Origin: a bacterium
GTDB taxonomy: Bacteria > Patescibacteriota > Microgenomatia > UBA1406 > GWC2-37-13
Assembly (NCBI GenBank): GCA_021796235.1
Contig: JAJYOJ010000009.1
Coordinates: 1-40,515 of the forward strand
Reading direction: 5' to 3'
DNA length: 40,515 bases
This document shows, one piece after another, positions 6,022 through 13,644 of the stretch. Within the stretch, counting starts at the first letter, position 1. Every line of letters begins with the position of its first letter. The position numbers and the translations under genes are program-made. The notes beneath the pieces were generated by a model. The model was given only the letters and a program-made list of their open reading frames with translations, searched no databases and was not told where the DNA came from.

Positions 6022-8799
6022 TCATTTCTCCTTTTCCCGTTCCAAAACTGTTTTGTCTTTGCCATTTTTTGGTTTGTTTGGCTTATTGGATTTAGATTTA
6101 GTTCCTGTTACTCCAGCGACTAGTCGGTCCTCTTCTTCCTTATCTTTGGTAAACTCCTCTTTCAGTTCTTTTAAGTCTCTTCCGTATGTTTTCTGAGAGT
6201 TTTCCACGACTTCTTGTTTAATTTCCGGGTGAAATTTAATGATGAAATGACTGATTTGACCGGTAAAGGCGTCTTCTGGGTTTTTGGCATTAATTTTGAT
6301 GTAAAAGGAAAGAGTGGGTAAATGGAGCATCTGGCCCATTTTTACCTGGGGAGAAAAGAAAGGCAATATAACTTTCTCATCGTTCGGACCAATTCTAAAG
6401 GAGATCATAGTCCCGGCATTACCCGTGATAGTATCTAACAAATCTTTTTCTTTAATTTGGGCTTCGTTTTGGTGGACAACGATTAATCCAAACTTGTATT
6501 TCCTGGCCTCGGAGAATATTTGAGCAAAAGACTCAGTAGCAAAGTTTTGAAATTCATCAATATACAGAAAGAACGGTTGCCGTTCTTCTGGCGGAATATG
6601 GGCTCGCCTTAAAACAGCAAGCTGCATCTTGGCAATAATCAGGTTCCCCAGGAAGAAACTAATATCATCGGTCAGTTTTCCTTTGGAGAGGTTACAAATA
6701 AGGATTTTCTTGTTGTTTATGATGTCATCAAGATTAATGGTACTTTTCTTTTGACAAATAATGTTTTTGACAAGAGAGGTGGTGAGAAACGGGCTGAGTT
6801 TGTTAGTAATGGGGGTAATAACTTCGGCTCGTTGGTTGGCATTGAGTACGTTAAATTCTTCTTTCCAAAAGTTTAATAAAAACTCATCGCTAATTTTACT
6901 TTGGGCATAGGTTCGAAAATCTTTATCTGTTAACAACCGGTAGACCGTTCGAAATGTCGGATGCGGCAGCATAAGAGCAGTAAGAAGGGTGTTTTTCAAC
7001 ACATGCTCCATCCTTGGTCCCATGTACTTTTCTCCATACATTTTGTTAAACATGGAGACGATATTGGAAATGATTAAGTCTCTTTCGAGCTCCATATCTG
7101 TTTCCGACAAATTCTCCGGTAACTCCAAGAGATTTAAACCATACGGGTGCTTAGCGTCATAGGGATTCCAAAAGACAACATCCTTAAGTCGTTCTTTGGG
7201 AGTAACACCAATAAGGTAATCAGCAATATCTCCATGGGGATCTACCAATGCCAAACCGTGACCGTTAACTAGATCCTGATAAATCATTTGCTCAAGAAGA
7301 GTGGATTTACCCGTACCTGTTTGCCCAATCGCATAGATGTGGCTAAACCGCTGTTCTAATTCCAAGCCAATAGGAGTAACTGCTCCTCCATGAAAGTTAT
7401 GGGCAAAGATGATATCAAAGTTGGGATTGGCCTTCTTGAAACTGACTGGTGCCGGGAGTTCATAGGAACGTAATAGCTGTAAGTCTTCGGTTTGGGTAGT
7501 GTTGGTGTAGGGGAAATGGTAAAGAGAGGAAATTTCCGAGATAGAAAGGATTGGGTTTGAAGAAAAAGCTAGTAGTCTGTGTTTGAGCTTTAGAAAATCC
7601 AGTTTCTTAAGAAAATCAAATGAGACAGGAAGCTGACTTTTTACTTTTAATTCCTGCCAGCTTGGGTTTTTGAAAGTGGCCAAAGTACCAACAATTCCTG
7701 TTTGACGATCAGTAATTGTTTTTTGGGAAGAGCTAGTGATAAATATGCGAACGGTAGTTTCAAACAGCTCCTGATTGAGTTTCTTTTTAGCCAGGTCATT
7801 CATTTCCTTCTGCCTCGGAGTTAATTCCTTCACCTCGTTCTTTGAGAGCTCATCCTTGACCCGAAGAACCTGGGGATACTGATAGGCTGGACGTCTGGTT
7901 GCCAGAGCAAAGTCCATGATCCAGTTGCCGAGAGCAGTTCCAGTTTCATAGGCAATATGTCCTACAAAGTTCAAAAGAGAACCTAAAACCCTGAAAATAT
8001 CTGTGAATGCGTTCTTGTAAATTTCAGACTCAATTTCCTGGCCGTTTTCAATTCGTTTTTTAAGAAGGTGAATATGTTCGTCCATCGCTCCATGAGTTGC
8101 TGAAGTTACTGGCGTTGTAACAACTTGCAAACTAACAATCTCATCAGGGTCCAGCTTAGTCATATGACCAGTGAGATAAGCAATAGGATCGTATTGAGTG
8201 AGAATATCTTGTTCTTGAAGTGGCAGTTCGTATGAATGTTTAAATTTTAGTTCCTTTATGACAAATGGTTTATCGCTTAGTTCTTGTACCTTTTGAGGGA
8301 TATAATCCGGAATCTCTTTGATCGTTACCTCCGGAACATAGGCCCGGATATTTTTGGTCACAACGTCTACGTCTTCTTTTGGTAGGTACAATAAATACCT
8401 GATTCCTTCTTCTCTAGTTGAGACGATCTCGAAGCTGGTTCTTCTTTTTACTTTTAGGAGTTTTTCGAGGTTGGTAAGTTTGTGGTCAAGCGAGTGTAAG
8501 ATAGTAAAAAGTTGTCTTGTCGAAAAAGCCGATTGCAGTGAAATTGCCGGTGGTTTAATTTCCAAAAGGACCGACTGTTGGGATAACTGCTTTTTGAAAC
8601 GTAAATACAGAAGGTACACATACAGGCCAAGAAAAAGGATAAAAGTAAAAAGAAGAATGAAGATGAGAGTAAATATATTGATTTGGTTTAAGTGAACGGA
8701 GAATAGCCAGGAAAGATAGGAAGGAATAGTACTTTTCCAGTCAATATTGGTTTGGGGTATTGCCGGATACGGAATATGACCTGTTGGATGAACTATCAT
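6022..8799 (-). CDS. TraD/VirD4-like DNA-translocating ATPase (type IV secretion coupling protein)
   Basis: A 925-residue protein. A strong membrane segment lies at about residues 38-66, then a cytoplasmic region, then a FtsK/TraD-type P-loop ATPase: Walker A GQTGTGKST at about 489-497, DPHGD a little later, Walker B LYIDEFQNF at about 743-752, and the sensor-like VVHQNEAQI. The end is a highly charged Lys/Glu tail. Coupling proteins of this family pump single-stranded DNA or nucleoprotein into a secretion channel in conjugation. Related proteins are widespread in Patescibacteria, often without a recognisable full conjugation machine; none is seen here and no relaxase either. It is next to the replication-relaxation gene and divergent from the recombinase pair. 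The ATPase call is certain; the transported substrate is inferred. Confidence 0.88.
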   Translation of the reverse strand: MIVHPTGHIPYPAIPQTNIDWKSTIPSYLSWLFSVHLNQINIFTLIFILLFTFILFLGLYVYLLYLRFKKQLSQQSVLLEIKPPAISLQSAFSTRQLFTILHSLDHKLTNLEKLLKVKRRTSFEIVSTREEGIRYLLYLPKEDVDVVTKNIRAYVPEVTIKEIPDYIPQKVQELSDKPFVIKELKFKHSYELPLQEQDILTQYDPIAYLTGHMTKLDPDEIVSLQVVTTPVTSATHGAMDEHIHLLKKRIENGQEIESEIYKNAFTDIFRVLGSLLNFVGHIAYETGTALGNWIMDFALATRRPAYQYPQVLRVKDELSKNEVKELTPRQKEMNDLAKKKLNQELFETTVRIFITSSSQKTITDRQTGIVGTLATFKNPSWQELKVKSQLPVSFDFLKKLDFLKLKHRLLAFSSNPILSISEISSLYHFPYTNTTQTEDLQLLRSYELPAPVSFKKANPNFDIIFAHNFHGGAVTPIGLELEQRFSHIYAIGQTGTGKSTLLEQMIYQDLVNGHGLALVDPHGDIADYLIGVTPKERLKDVVFWNPYDAKHPYGLNLLELPENLSETDMELERDLIISNIVSMFNKMYGEKYMGPRMEHVLKNTLLTALMLPHPTFRTVYRLLTDKDFRTYAQSKISDEFLLNFWKEEFNVLNANQRAEVITPITNKLSPFLTTSLVKNIICQKKSTINLDDIINNKKILICNLSKGKLTDDISFFLGNLIIAKMQLAVLRRAHIPPEERQPFFLYIDEFQNFATESFAQIFSEARKYKFGLIVVHQNEAQIKEKDLLDTITGNAGTMISFRIGPNDEKVILPFFSPQVKMGQMLHLPTLSFYIKINAKNPEDAFTGQISHFIIKFHPEIKQEVVENSQKTYGRDLKELKEEFTKDKEEEDRLVAGVTGTKSKSNKPNKPKNGKDKTVLEREKEK

Positions 8800-8920
8800 A
8801 GATAGTATTTAAGAAAAACATTGTCGTAACGTGACAAACACCAAGAAGTATATCAAATAGGGTCAGAAAAGGAAAGTTATAGAACCTTAATTGAAGAAAT
8901 AGTCAAAACTTAAACTCGAC

Positions 8921-8963
8921 TTGACAACTGTCGATATTTAGATATATACTATCTATATTTCGA
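8921..8963 (+). promoter_or_regulatory. Sigma70-type promoter with an overlapping palindromic operator
   Basis: A perfect -35 TTGACA (8921-8926) and a -10 TATACT (8945-8950) are separated by 18 bases. Two 14-base half sites (8931-8944 and 8950-8963), inverted and matching at 12 of 14 positions, surround the -10. A repressor bound there would block the promoter of the small gene and recombinase. The divergent gap 8800-8977 also must hold the promoter of the minus-strand ATPase gene, which I could not pinpoint. Confidence 0.7.
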
Positions 8964-8977
8964 TAGTAATAAAGACT

Positions 8978-9310
8978 ATGGAAGCTTTAGAATTGCCACT
9001 TTTCCCTATAACAAACTCTATACCGTCAGTAAAGCCTGTGATAAAAAATCAACCAGTGGCAGAAGATAATACTGTAAATCCTCAAGCCACGATTGATAAC
9101 TTACTTAACGGTATATTCCCAAAGCAAAGCGAGGAAAATAATGTAATAAGAACCAAAAGGCTGCTTGGAAAAACGGCTGAAAACATATCAGATGAACAGA
9201 TAGGCATAATTGTTACCGAATTCCAATTTTTGATTGACACATGGCTAGATGAATACGAAAAAGGTGTTTTTAATGGAATGACTTTGAAGGAAATTTTAAA
9301 CGAAGCCTAA
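8978..9310 (+). CDS. Small protein upstream of the recombinase, unrecognised
   Basis: A 110-residue soluble protein. The first 60 residues look disordered and polar; the last 50 are predicted helical (LLGKTAENISDEQIGIIVTEF, LIDTWLDEYEKGVF, MTLKEILNEA). It ends two bases before the recombinase start, so the two form an operon behind the promoter at 8921-8950. I do not recognise a family. Its position suggests a recombination directionality factor or a regulator of the recombinase, but nothing in the sequence proves it. Confidence 0.7.
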   Translation: MEALELPLFPITNSIPSVKPVIKNQPVAEDNTVNPQATIDNLLNGIFPKQSEENNVIRTKRLLGKTAENISDEQIGIIVTEFQFLIDTWLDEYEKGVFNGMTLKEILNEA

Positions 9311-9312
9311 CT

Positions 9313-10971
9313 ATGGAAAAACAATCAAGCAGTTTAGAGACTAAGCAAGCAATAATCTATCTTCGTGTCTCGACGGAAGAACAGGTTGATAATTTTTCTC
9401 TCGACACGCAGGAGCGGATCTGTAAACAAGAGGCGGAACGACGAGGAATGAAGATTCTTCAAATCTTCCGGGAAGAAGGCCGGTCAGCAAAAAATATAAC
9501 GGGGAGGCCTGTTCTTATTGAAATGCTAGAATTTTGCCGAAAAAATAAGAGGTCTGTTGACGCTCTTATCATTTACCGATTAGACCGTTTATCCCGCCAA
9601 ACTGGTGACTTTCTGGCAATCAGAAAAAAACTTGCTGAAAATCAAATTATGCTTATTTCTGCCTCCGAACCAACAGGAAATAGTCCTACTGAGAAATTTA
9701 TCGAAACAATGCTTGCTAGTTTTGCCCAAATGGATAATGACGTTCGAAGCGAACGGACGAGAAATGGGTTGCGAGCACGGTTTTTGGCTGGACTTTGTAG
9801 TTCCACACCCCCTTTTGGATACAAAAATGAGAACGGGTATGCTGTTAAAGATCCGAAGACATGGGATCAAATCAAAAAAGTATGGGAACTTATGGCAACG
9901 GGGACAAAAACCTTATCTGAAATGACTAATATTATGAATGAATGGGGTTTGAGACAACATTTCAAAGGAAAAGACTATCTTCTGAAGCCTCAGGCAATCA
10001 GCCGAATGTTTCATAACAAATTTTATATCGGCATACTAACTTCAGAACAGTATCCGGAAGAAGTTCGAGGACAGCATCTTCCAATGGTATCAGAAGCTCT
10101 TTTTTATCGGGTACAAGCTGTCGTTGATGGTCGAAATACTAACCTTCAAGTACAGTTAGCGAGAAGAAATAAAAATAACCCGGAATTCCCTTTACGAAGA
10201 ATTGTCATTTGTTCAAAATGTGGAACCCCTTTCACCGGCGCTTGGAGCAAAGGAAAACGGGATAAATTTGCCTATTACTTCTGTAAGAATCGTTGTGGTA
10301 CTCCTTCTGTACCTGTTGATCGGTTGAATGGAGAAGTCATTAATTATTTAACTTATATTACTCCAACCAGAGAAGCACTGGACGCTTTTATCGCCCTTTT
10401 AAGACGCACCTATTATCAACGAGTGACACAGTTACAAAAACGACGGGATATAGCGGATATTGAACTTAAAAAACTTCAGGAAATGCGTAAAGCTCTTATT
10501 CAAAAAAACTTAAGCGGCGTTTATTCAGACGAAATATTCAAGGAACAAAACAAGTTAATTGAAAATCAAATTGCCACCGTCCAAGTCGCAAAAGACGATG
10601 CTTTACTGGCTAAATACAATCTTCAGTCAATTGTGAAATTCATGAAAGATAAGTTTTCAAATTTAGGACAAACATACCAATTGTCTAGTTTAAGCCAGAT
10701 TAGAGTATTTCTGTGTTCGATATTCCCATCTGGAATGGTTTGGAGCTATCCAGGCTTATCGAACACCAAGATTAGCCCGATATATCAATCCATTCGTATG
10801 TTTGAAAACGATGGTGTCGGACCTAGTGCTGAGGGTCAGAGTCGAACTGACATCTGGGGTTTTTCAGACCTCCGCCGTGACCACCTTGGCTACCTCAGCT
10901 GTGTTTATGGTGCGCTCGCTTGGATTCGAACCAAGGACTCCTACTTTATAAGAGTAGTGCTCTACCGCTGA
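9313..10971 (+). CDS. Large serine recombinase (integrase), C-terminus running into tRNA genes
   Basis: Domains in order: resolvase catalytic domain (about 12-160) with YLRVSTEEQ (Arg18, catalytic Ser20) and RLDRLSRQTGDF; recombinase DNA-binding domain (about 165-285); zinc ribbon with CSKCG and CKNRC (about 298-330); coiled coil (about 365-440). It should integrate and excise an element between attP and attB sites. The frame ends at 10971, inside tRNA-Ile: from residue 505 on it is antisense to tRNA-Phe and then tRNA-Ile. These last 47 residues therefore depend on the integrated state and would change on excision. The native C-terminus probably lies near residues 480-505. It directly follows the small gene at 8978. 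Confidence 0.93.
   Translation: MEKQSSSLETKQAIIYLRVSTEEQVDNFSLDTQERICKQEAERRGMKILQIFREEGRSAKNITGRPVLIEMLEFCRKNKRSVDALIIYRLDRLSRQTGDFLAIRKKLAENQIMLISASEPTGNSPTEKFIETMLASFAQMDNDVRSERTRNGLRARFLAGLCSSTPPFGYKNENGYAVKDPKTWDQIKKVWELMATGTKTLSEMTNIMNEWGLRQHFKGKDYLLKPQAISRMFHNKFYIGILTSEQYPEEVRGQHLPMVSEALFYRVQAVVDGRNTNLQVQLARRNKNNPEFPLRRIVICSKCGTPFTGAWSKGKRDKFAYYFCKNRCGTPSVPVDRLNGEVINYLTYITPTREALDAFIALLRRTYYQRVTQLQKRRDIADIELKKLQEMRKALIQKNLSGVYSDEIFKEQNKLIENQIATVQVAKDDALLAKYNLQSIVKFMKDKFSNLGQTYQLSSLSQIRVFLCSIFPSGMVWSYPGLSNTKISPIYQSIRMFENDGVGPSAEGQSRTDIWGFSDLRRDHLGYLSCVYGALAWIRTKDSYFIRVVLYR
10827..10899 (-). tRNA. tRNA-Phe (GAA), probable attachment site
   Basis: The cloverleaf is complete: acceptor GCTGAGG with CCTCAGC and discriminator A, D stem GCC/GGC, anticodon loop CTGAAAA giving GAA, and T arm GTCAG-TTCGACT-CTGAC. 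The anticodon stem GAGGT/ACCCC has an A-C mismatch at pair 28-42. No CCA is encoded. The recombinase gene runs into its 3' end on the other strand. It is the last tRNA of the cluster. Confidence 0.85.
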
Positions 10972-10982
10972 GCTACGAGCGC
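10908..10982 (-). tRNA. tRNA-Ile (UAU)
   Basis: Acceptor GCGCTCG pairs perfectly with CGAGCGC; the anticodon stem CTACT/AGTAG holds the loop CTTATAA, so the anticodon is UAU, reading AUA. The T arm CTTGG-TTCGAAT-CCAAG is perfect and CCA is encoded at 10908-10910. Most bacteria read AUA with a lysidine-modified CAU tRNA, so UAU is the less common solution. Confidence 0.9.
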
Positions 10983-11016
10983 TGATTATAGCTTATTTAT
11001 TATATAAAAAATATAG

Positions 11017-11089
11017 TGGACCTGACCGGAGTCGAACCGGCAACCTCCGCAATGCGAATGCGGCGCTCAACCAATTAAGCTACAGGCCC
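11017..11089 (-). tRNA. tRNA-Ala (CGC)
   Basis: Acceptor GGGCCTG pairs with CAGGTCC and includes the G3-U70 wobble that marks alanine tRNAs. The anticodon stem CCGCA/TGCGG encloses TTCGCAT, anticodon CGC. T arm GCCGG-TTCGACT-CCGGT is intact. No CCA is encoded. Confidence 0.92.
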
Positions 11090-11097
11090 TTTTCTCG

Positions 11098-11169
11098 TGC
11101 ACCCGGGGAGAATTGAACTCCCATCAAAGGCTTCGGAAGCCCTCATTCTATCCGTTGAACTACAGGTGC
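11098..11169 (-). tRNA. tRNA-Arg (CCG)
   Basis: Acceptor GCACCTG pairs with CGGGTGC (one G-U). The anticodon stem AGGGC/GCCTT encloses TTCCGAA, anticodon CCG. T arm GGGAG-TTCAATT-CTCCC is perfect. No CCA is encoded. It is the first tRNA of the minus-strand cluster, 11 bases after an extended -10 element. Confidence 0.92.
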
Positions 11170-11180
11170 TGCTCTAACTT

Positions 11181-11201
11181 ATTATATCAATACGCTATAA
11201 T
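11181..11201. promoter_or_regulatory. Back-to-back -10 elements for the tRNA cluster and the first glycan gene
   Basis: On the minus strand an extended -10, TGATATAAT (11189-11181), ends 11 bases before tRNA-Arg. On the plus strand TATAAT (11196-11201) ends seven bases before the ATG at 11209, which would give a leaderless mRNA. The -35 regions are weak for both. Confidence 0.6.
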
Positions 11202-11208
11202 ATTAGAA

Positions 11209-12330
11209 ATGAAAGTTGCGATCGTGCATGACCAATTACGCGAATTCGGTGGTGCCGAACGGGTTTTGGTTGCGCTTAAAAAAATATTTCCGACTGCCGA
11301 TGTCTTCACCTCAACTTATGATCCGGGAACACTTGGTACCCATAAAAATTTAATAAATCAGTGGAATATAAGTGTTTCTTGGTTTGGCAAAATTCCTGTA
11401 TTAAATAAACTGTACTCCCCCCTGCGTTTTTTAACTCCTTTTATTTGGGAAAGTTTTGATTTTTCTCGCTATGATTTAGTAATTTCCTCTTCGGGCTCCT
11501 GGATGTGTAAAGGTATAAAAACTAAGCATCCTACGATGCATATAAGTTACGTCCATCACCCTCCCCGCTACCTCTACGGTTATGAAACTGCTATTGAGTG
11601 GCAGAAATATTTGCCAATTAAAATTTACGGAAATTTTATCAATCATTTTTTGCGAATCTGGGATTGTAATTCCACAAAAAGGCCTGATTATTTAATTGCT
11701 AATTCCCAGGAAACACAAAAAAGGATACGTAAATTCTATCGGCGTACGGCAACAGTTATCTATCCTCCTGTCAATATCCCCACTAAAATTGCAGCTTTAC
11801 AATTTAAAACTGAAAATTATTATATTACCGTTTCCCGTCTGGCTCGCGCTAAACATGTTGATGTTTTAATTAAAGCGGCAAACCAAATGAAATTCAGGTT
11901 GAAAATCGTGGGTTCTGGGCGGGATGAGCAGTATCTCCGTTCGGTTGCCGGATCAACTGTTGAATTCTTGGGGAATATTTCTGATCAAAAGTTGGCCGAA
12001 CTTTACAAAAGAGCCAGGGCCTTTATATTTTCTTCAGTCGATGAGGAATTTGGGATTGCTCCGGTTGAGGCAATGGGTTACGCATTACCTGTAATCGCCT
12101 ACCGAAGTGGTGGTTTACCCGAAACAGTAACAGATGGAATAAATGGATATCTTTATACGGAACTTTCTCCGGAATCATTGCTGGAAAAAATTAAATTATT
12201 GGAATCTTTACCTACCCAAAATTATATAACGCTGAAAAATAACGCAAGAAAAATTTCCGAAAACTTTACTGAGAAAAAATTTAAAGAAAGAGTTTTGGAT
12301 TTTATTGCTCATACCGTATCGCATCGCTAG
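11209..12330 (+). CDS. GT4 family glycosyltransferase
   Basis: A 373-residue GT-B enzyme. The N-terminus VAIVHDQLREFGGAERVL has the acceptor-side Gly-Gly-Ala-Glu turn of GT4 enzymes, VSRLARAKHVDVLIKA is the linker to the donor domain, and EEFGIAPVEAMGYALP (about 278-293) is the EX7E nucleotide-sugar site. It would transfer a sugar from a nucleotide donor to a lipid-linked or protein-linked glycan in the cytoplasm. The ATG at 11209 was chosen because a longer frame would overlap tRNA-Arg and because a TATAAT lies seven bases upstream. It opens the glycan locus. The sugar is unknown; mannosyl or glucosyl transfer is common in the family. Confidence 0.9.
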   Translation: MKVAIVHDQLREFGGAERVLVALKKIFPTADVFTSTYDPGTLGTHKNLINQWNISVSWFGKIPVLNKLYSPLRFLTPFIWESFDFSRYDLVISSSGSWMCKGIKTKHPTMHISYVHHPPRYLYGYETAIEWQKYLPIKIYGNFINHFLRIWDCNSTKRPDYLIANSQETQKRIRKFYRRTATVIYPPVNIPTKIAALQFKTENYYITVSRLARAKHVDVLIKAANQMKFRLKIVGSGRDEQYLRSVAGSTVEFLGNISDQKLAELYKRARAFIFSSVDEEFGIAPVEAMGYALPVIAYRSGGLPETVTDGINGYLYTELSPESLLEKIKLLESLPTQNYITLKNNARKISENFTEKKFKERVLDFIAHTVSHR

Positions 12331-12562
12331 GTGAAAGATCCGCAGCTTTTTTGGCGGGAAAAACACCAAAAACAATTCCTATTCCCCCAACAATTAGAGA
12401 AATTGCAGCAATAGCAGCTAAAACTGCGTTTAAAATAGAAAATTGGGCTTCATTTGTAACGGAAAAATCATCTTCTTTATAACGTCTGAGAAGAATTTTT
12501 TTAATATCGGCTTTTACAGTTTCCGCGTCTGCATTGGGTTCGGATTTTAAATAAAAGGAATA
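12302..12562 (-). pseudogene. Remnant of a MacB/FtsX-type ABC transporter permease
   Basis: The minus strand of the apparent gap reads, in one frame, SFYLKSEPNADAETVKADIK, then FSVTNEAQFSILNAVLAAIA, ISLIVGGIGIVFGVFPAKKA and ADLSPSDAIRYEQ-stop. This is the C-terminal part of a MacB-type permease. The periplasmic N-terminal part is missing, and the two usual membrane segments between GGIGI and the final GIYPA-like motif have been deleted in frame, joining near the repeated GGIGI/GIVFG sequence. Its end overlaps the GT4 gene's 3' end by 29 bases. It is a decayed gene and fills 12331-12562. Confidence 0.75.
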
Positions 12563-12576
12563 TTAGTACAAAACTT

Positions 12577-13644
12577 TTACAAAAATGGCCGCCAAATACT
12601 TATGGGCATTTGATTGTAGAGTAAGAAATTCCAAGCGTATAAATAAATAGCCGGTAAAAGCACAATAAAAACCAGCAAAAATTTTCTGCTTGTAAAGAAC
12701 TGCTCTAGAGCTATACACGCCAAAGGCCACAACGGCAAACTATAGCGAGCGATGTCGCGGTGATCGACTAAGGTTGTTGCAATAAAAAAAATTAATGTAA
12801 AATAAAAAAAACTACGATATTTACTATTTTTTAACGCTATAACTGTGTACCCATAAAGAAAAAAATAAAAAATTATGTCTTCAAGCCAAGCAGTCCCAAC
12901 CCATTTGTCGTTGAAATTAAAAACCGAAAACGGAAAACTCATCGGCACTAGACCGCCTGTATGAAAATAGGCTAAAAAATCACCATACTGAATCCAATAA
13001 ATAAAAAATACACTGATAAGTCCGGTCGGTATAAGCAGCAACCAAATCATTGACCAATTTATTTTTTTAGTTTTTAATAATCTTTCTATCAGTACAAAAA
13101 CATAGGCTGCAAATAATAGAATTCCCGGTGCTTTAGTCATTGCAGATAACCCTCCAAAAAATCCGGCTAAAAGATAATTTTCTTTTTCAAAAAAAACGAG
13201 AGATGCAAGCACTAATAATATAAATAAACTCTCCGGAGCACCTATTGATCGAACGACTAAAAAGCGCGGAAGAAACAGAAACACTATAACAAGAAGTAAC
13301 GGATATTTTGTTACCTGCCATTTTCGTAAGATATAATAGAAAAAAATCGATAAAAGTACCGTGAACAAAAAGTTCACTAAAAGCATTGATCTAAGATAAC
13401 CAAATAGTGAAAAAATTCTGATAAAAATTGGGTAAAGTGGCAGATGCGCGGCAAAATATTTAGGCGATAAACCTGTGTTTAACTGATTTATCAAAAGTGG
13501 ATTATAAAATGTCTTTGCCGGTATTATATACAGCGGTCCATCATAATTTTTATAAATGTGTTGTAAACCAGGTAACCAGGCAACTATTGTACTTATAAAA
13601 ACAATAAAAATTACGGTAAAATAAGGAAATATGCGTTTAAACAT
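12577..13644 (-). CDS. Multi-pass membrane glycosyltransferase, GT-C fold (PIG-V-like)
   Basis: A 355-residue protein with about nine hydrophobic segments. The first outer loop has KNYDGPLYIIPAKTFY, resembling the W-D-G-P/W-Y motif of PIG-V/GPI mannosyltransferase 2-like enzymes, and another loop has RSIGAPESLF. Such enzymes take a sugar from a polyprenyl-phosphate donor on the outer face of the membrane. It lies on the opposite strand to most of the locus and overlaps the next gene's start by 14 bases, so one of the two starts may be slightly wrong. Activity and substrate are inferred from topology and motif. Confidence 0.7.
   Translation of the reverse strand: MFKRIFPYFTVIFIVFISTIVAWLPGLQHIYKNYDGPLYIIPAKTFYNPLLINQLNTGLSPKYFAAHLPLYPIFIRIFSLFGYLRSMLLVNFLFTVLLSIFFYYILRKWQVTKYPLLLVIVFLFLPRFLVVRSIGAPESLFILLVLASLVFFEKENYLLAGFFGGLSAMTKAPGILLFAAYVFVLIERLLKTKKINWSMIWLLLIPTGLISVFFIYWIQYGDFLAYFHTGGLVPMSFPFSVFNFNDKWVGTAWLEDIIFYFFLYGYTVIALKNSKYRSFFYFTLIFFIATTLVDHRDIARYSLPLWPLACIALEQFFTSRKFLLVFIVLLPAIYLYAWNFLLYNQMPISIWRPFL

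Larger units (their letters stand above)
1..10899. mobile_element. Putative integrated element carrying the DGR, right end in tRNA-Phe (left end outside)
   Basis: The recombinase lies directly at the 3' end of a tRNA gene, the usual position of an integrase next to its attachment site. From there leftward come a TraD-like ATPase, a replication-relaxation protein, DUF2958, a toxin-like nucleotidyltransferase pair and the DGR, all typical of accessory elements, while normal-looking chromosomal genes begin right of the tRNAs. I found no copy of the tRNA-Phe 3' half elsewhere in the window, so the left boundary is not seen and it is uncertain whether the DGR is inside the element. Confidence 0.45.

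Noticed and set aside
11113-11208. Longer N-terminus for the first GT4 protein
   Set aside because: The extension would be encoded by tRNA-Arg DNA and lacks family similarity; the ATG at 11209 begins at the usual GT4 start.
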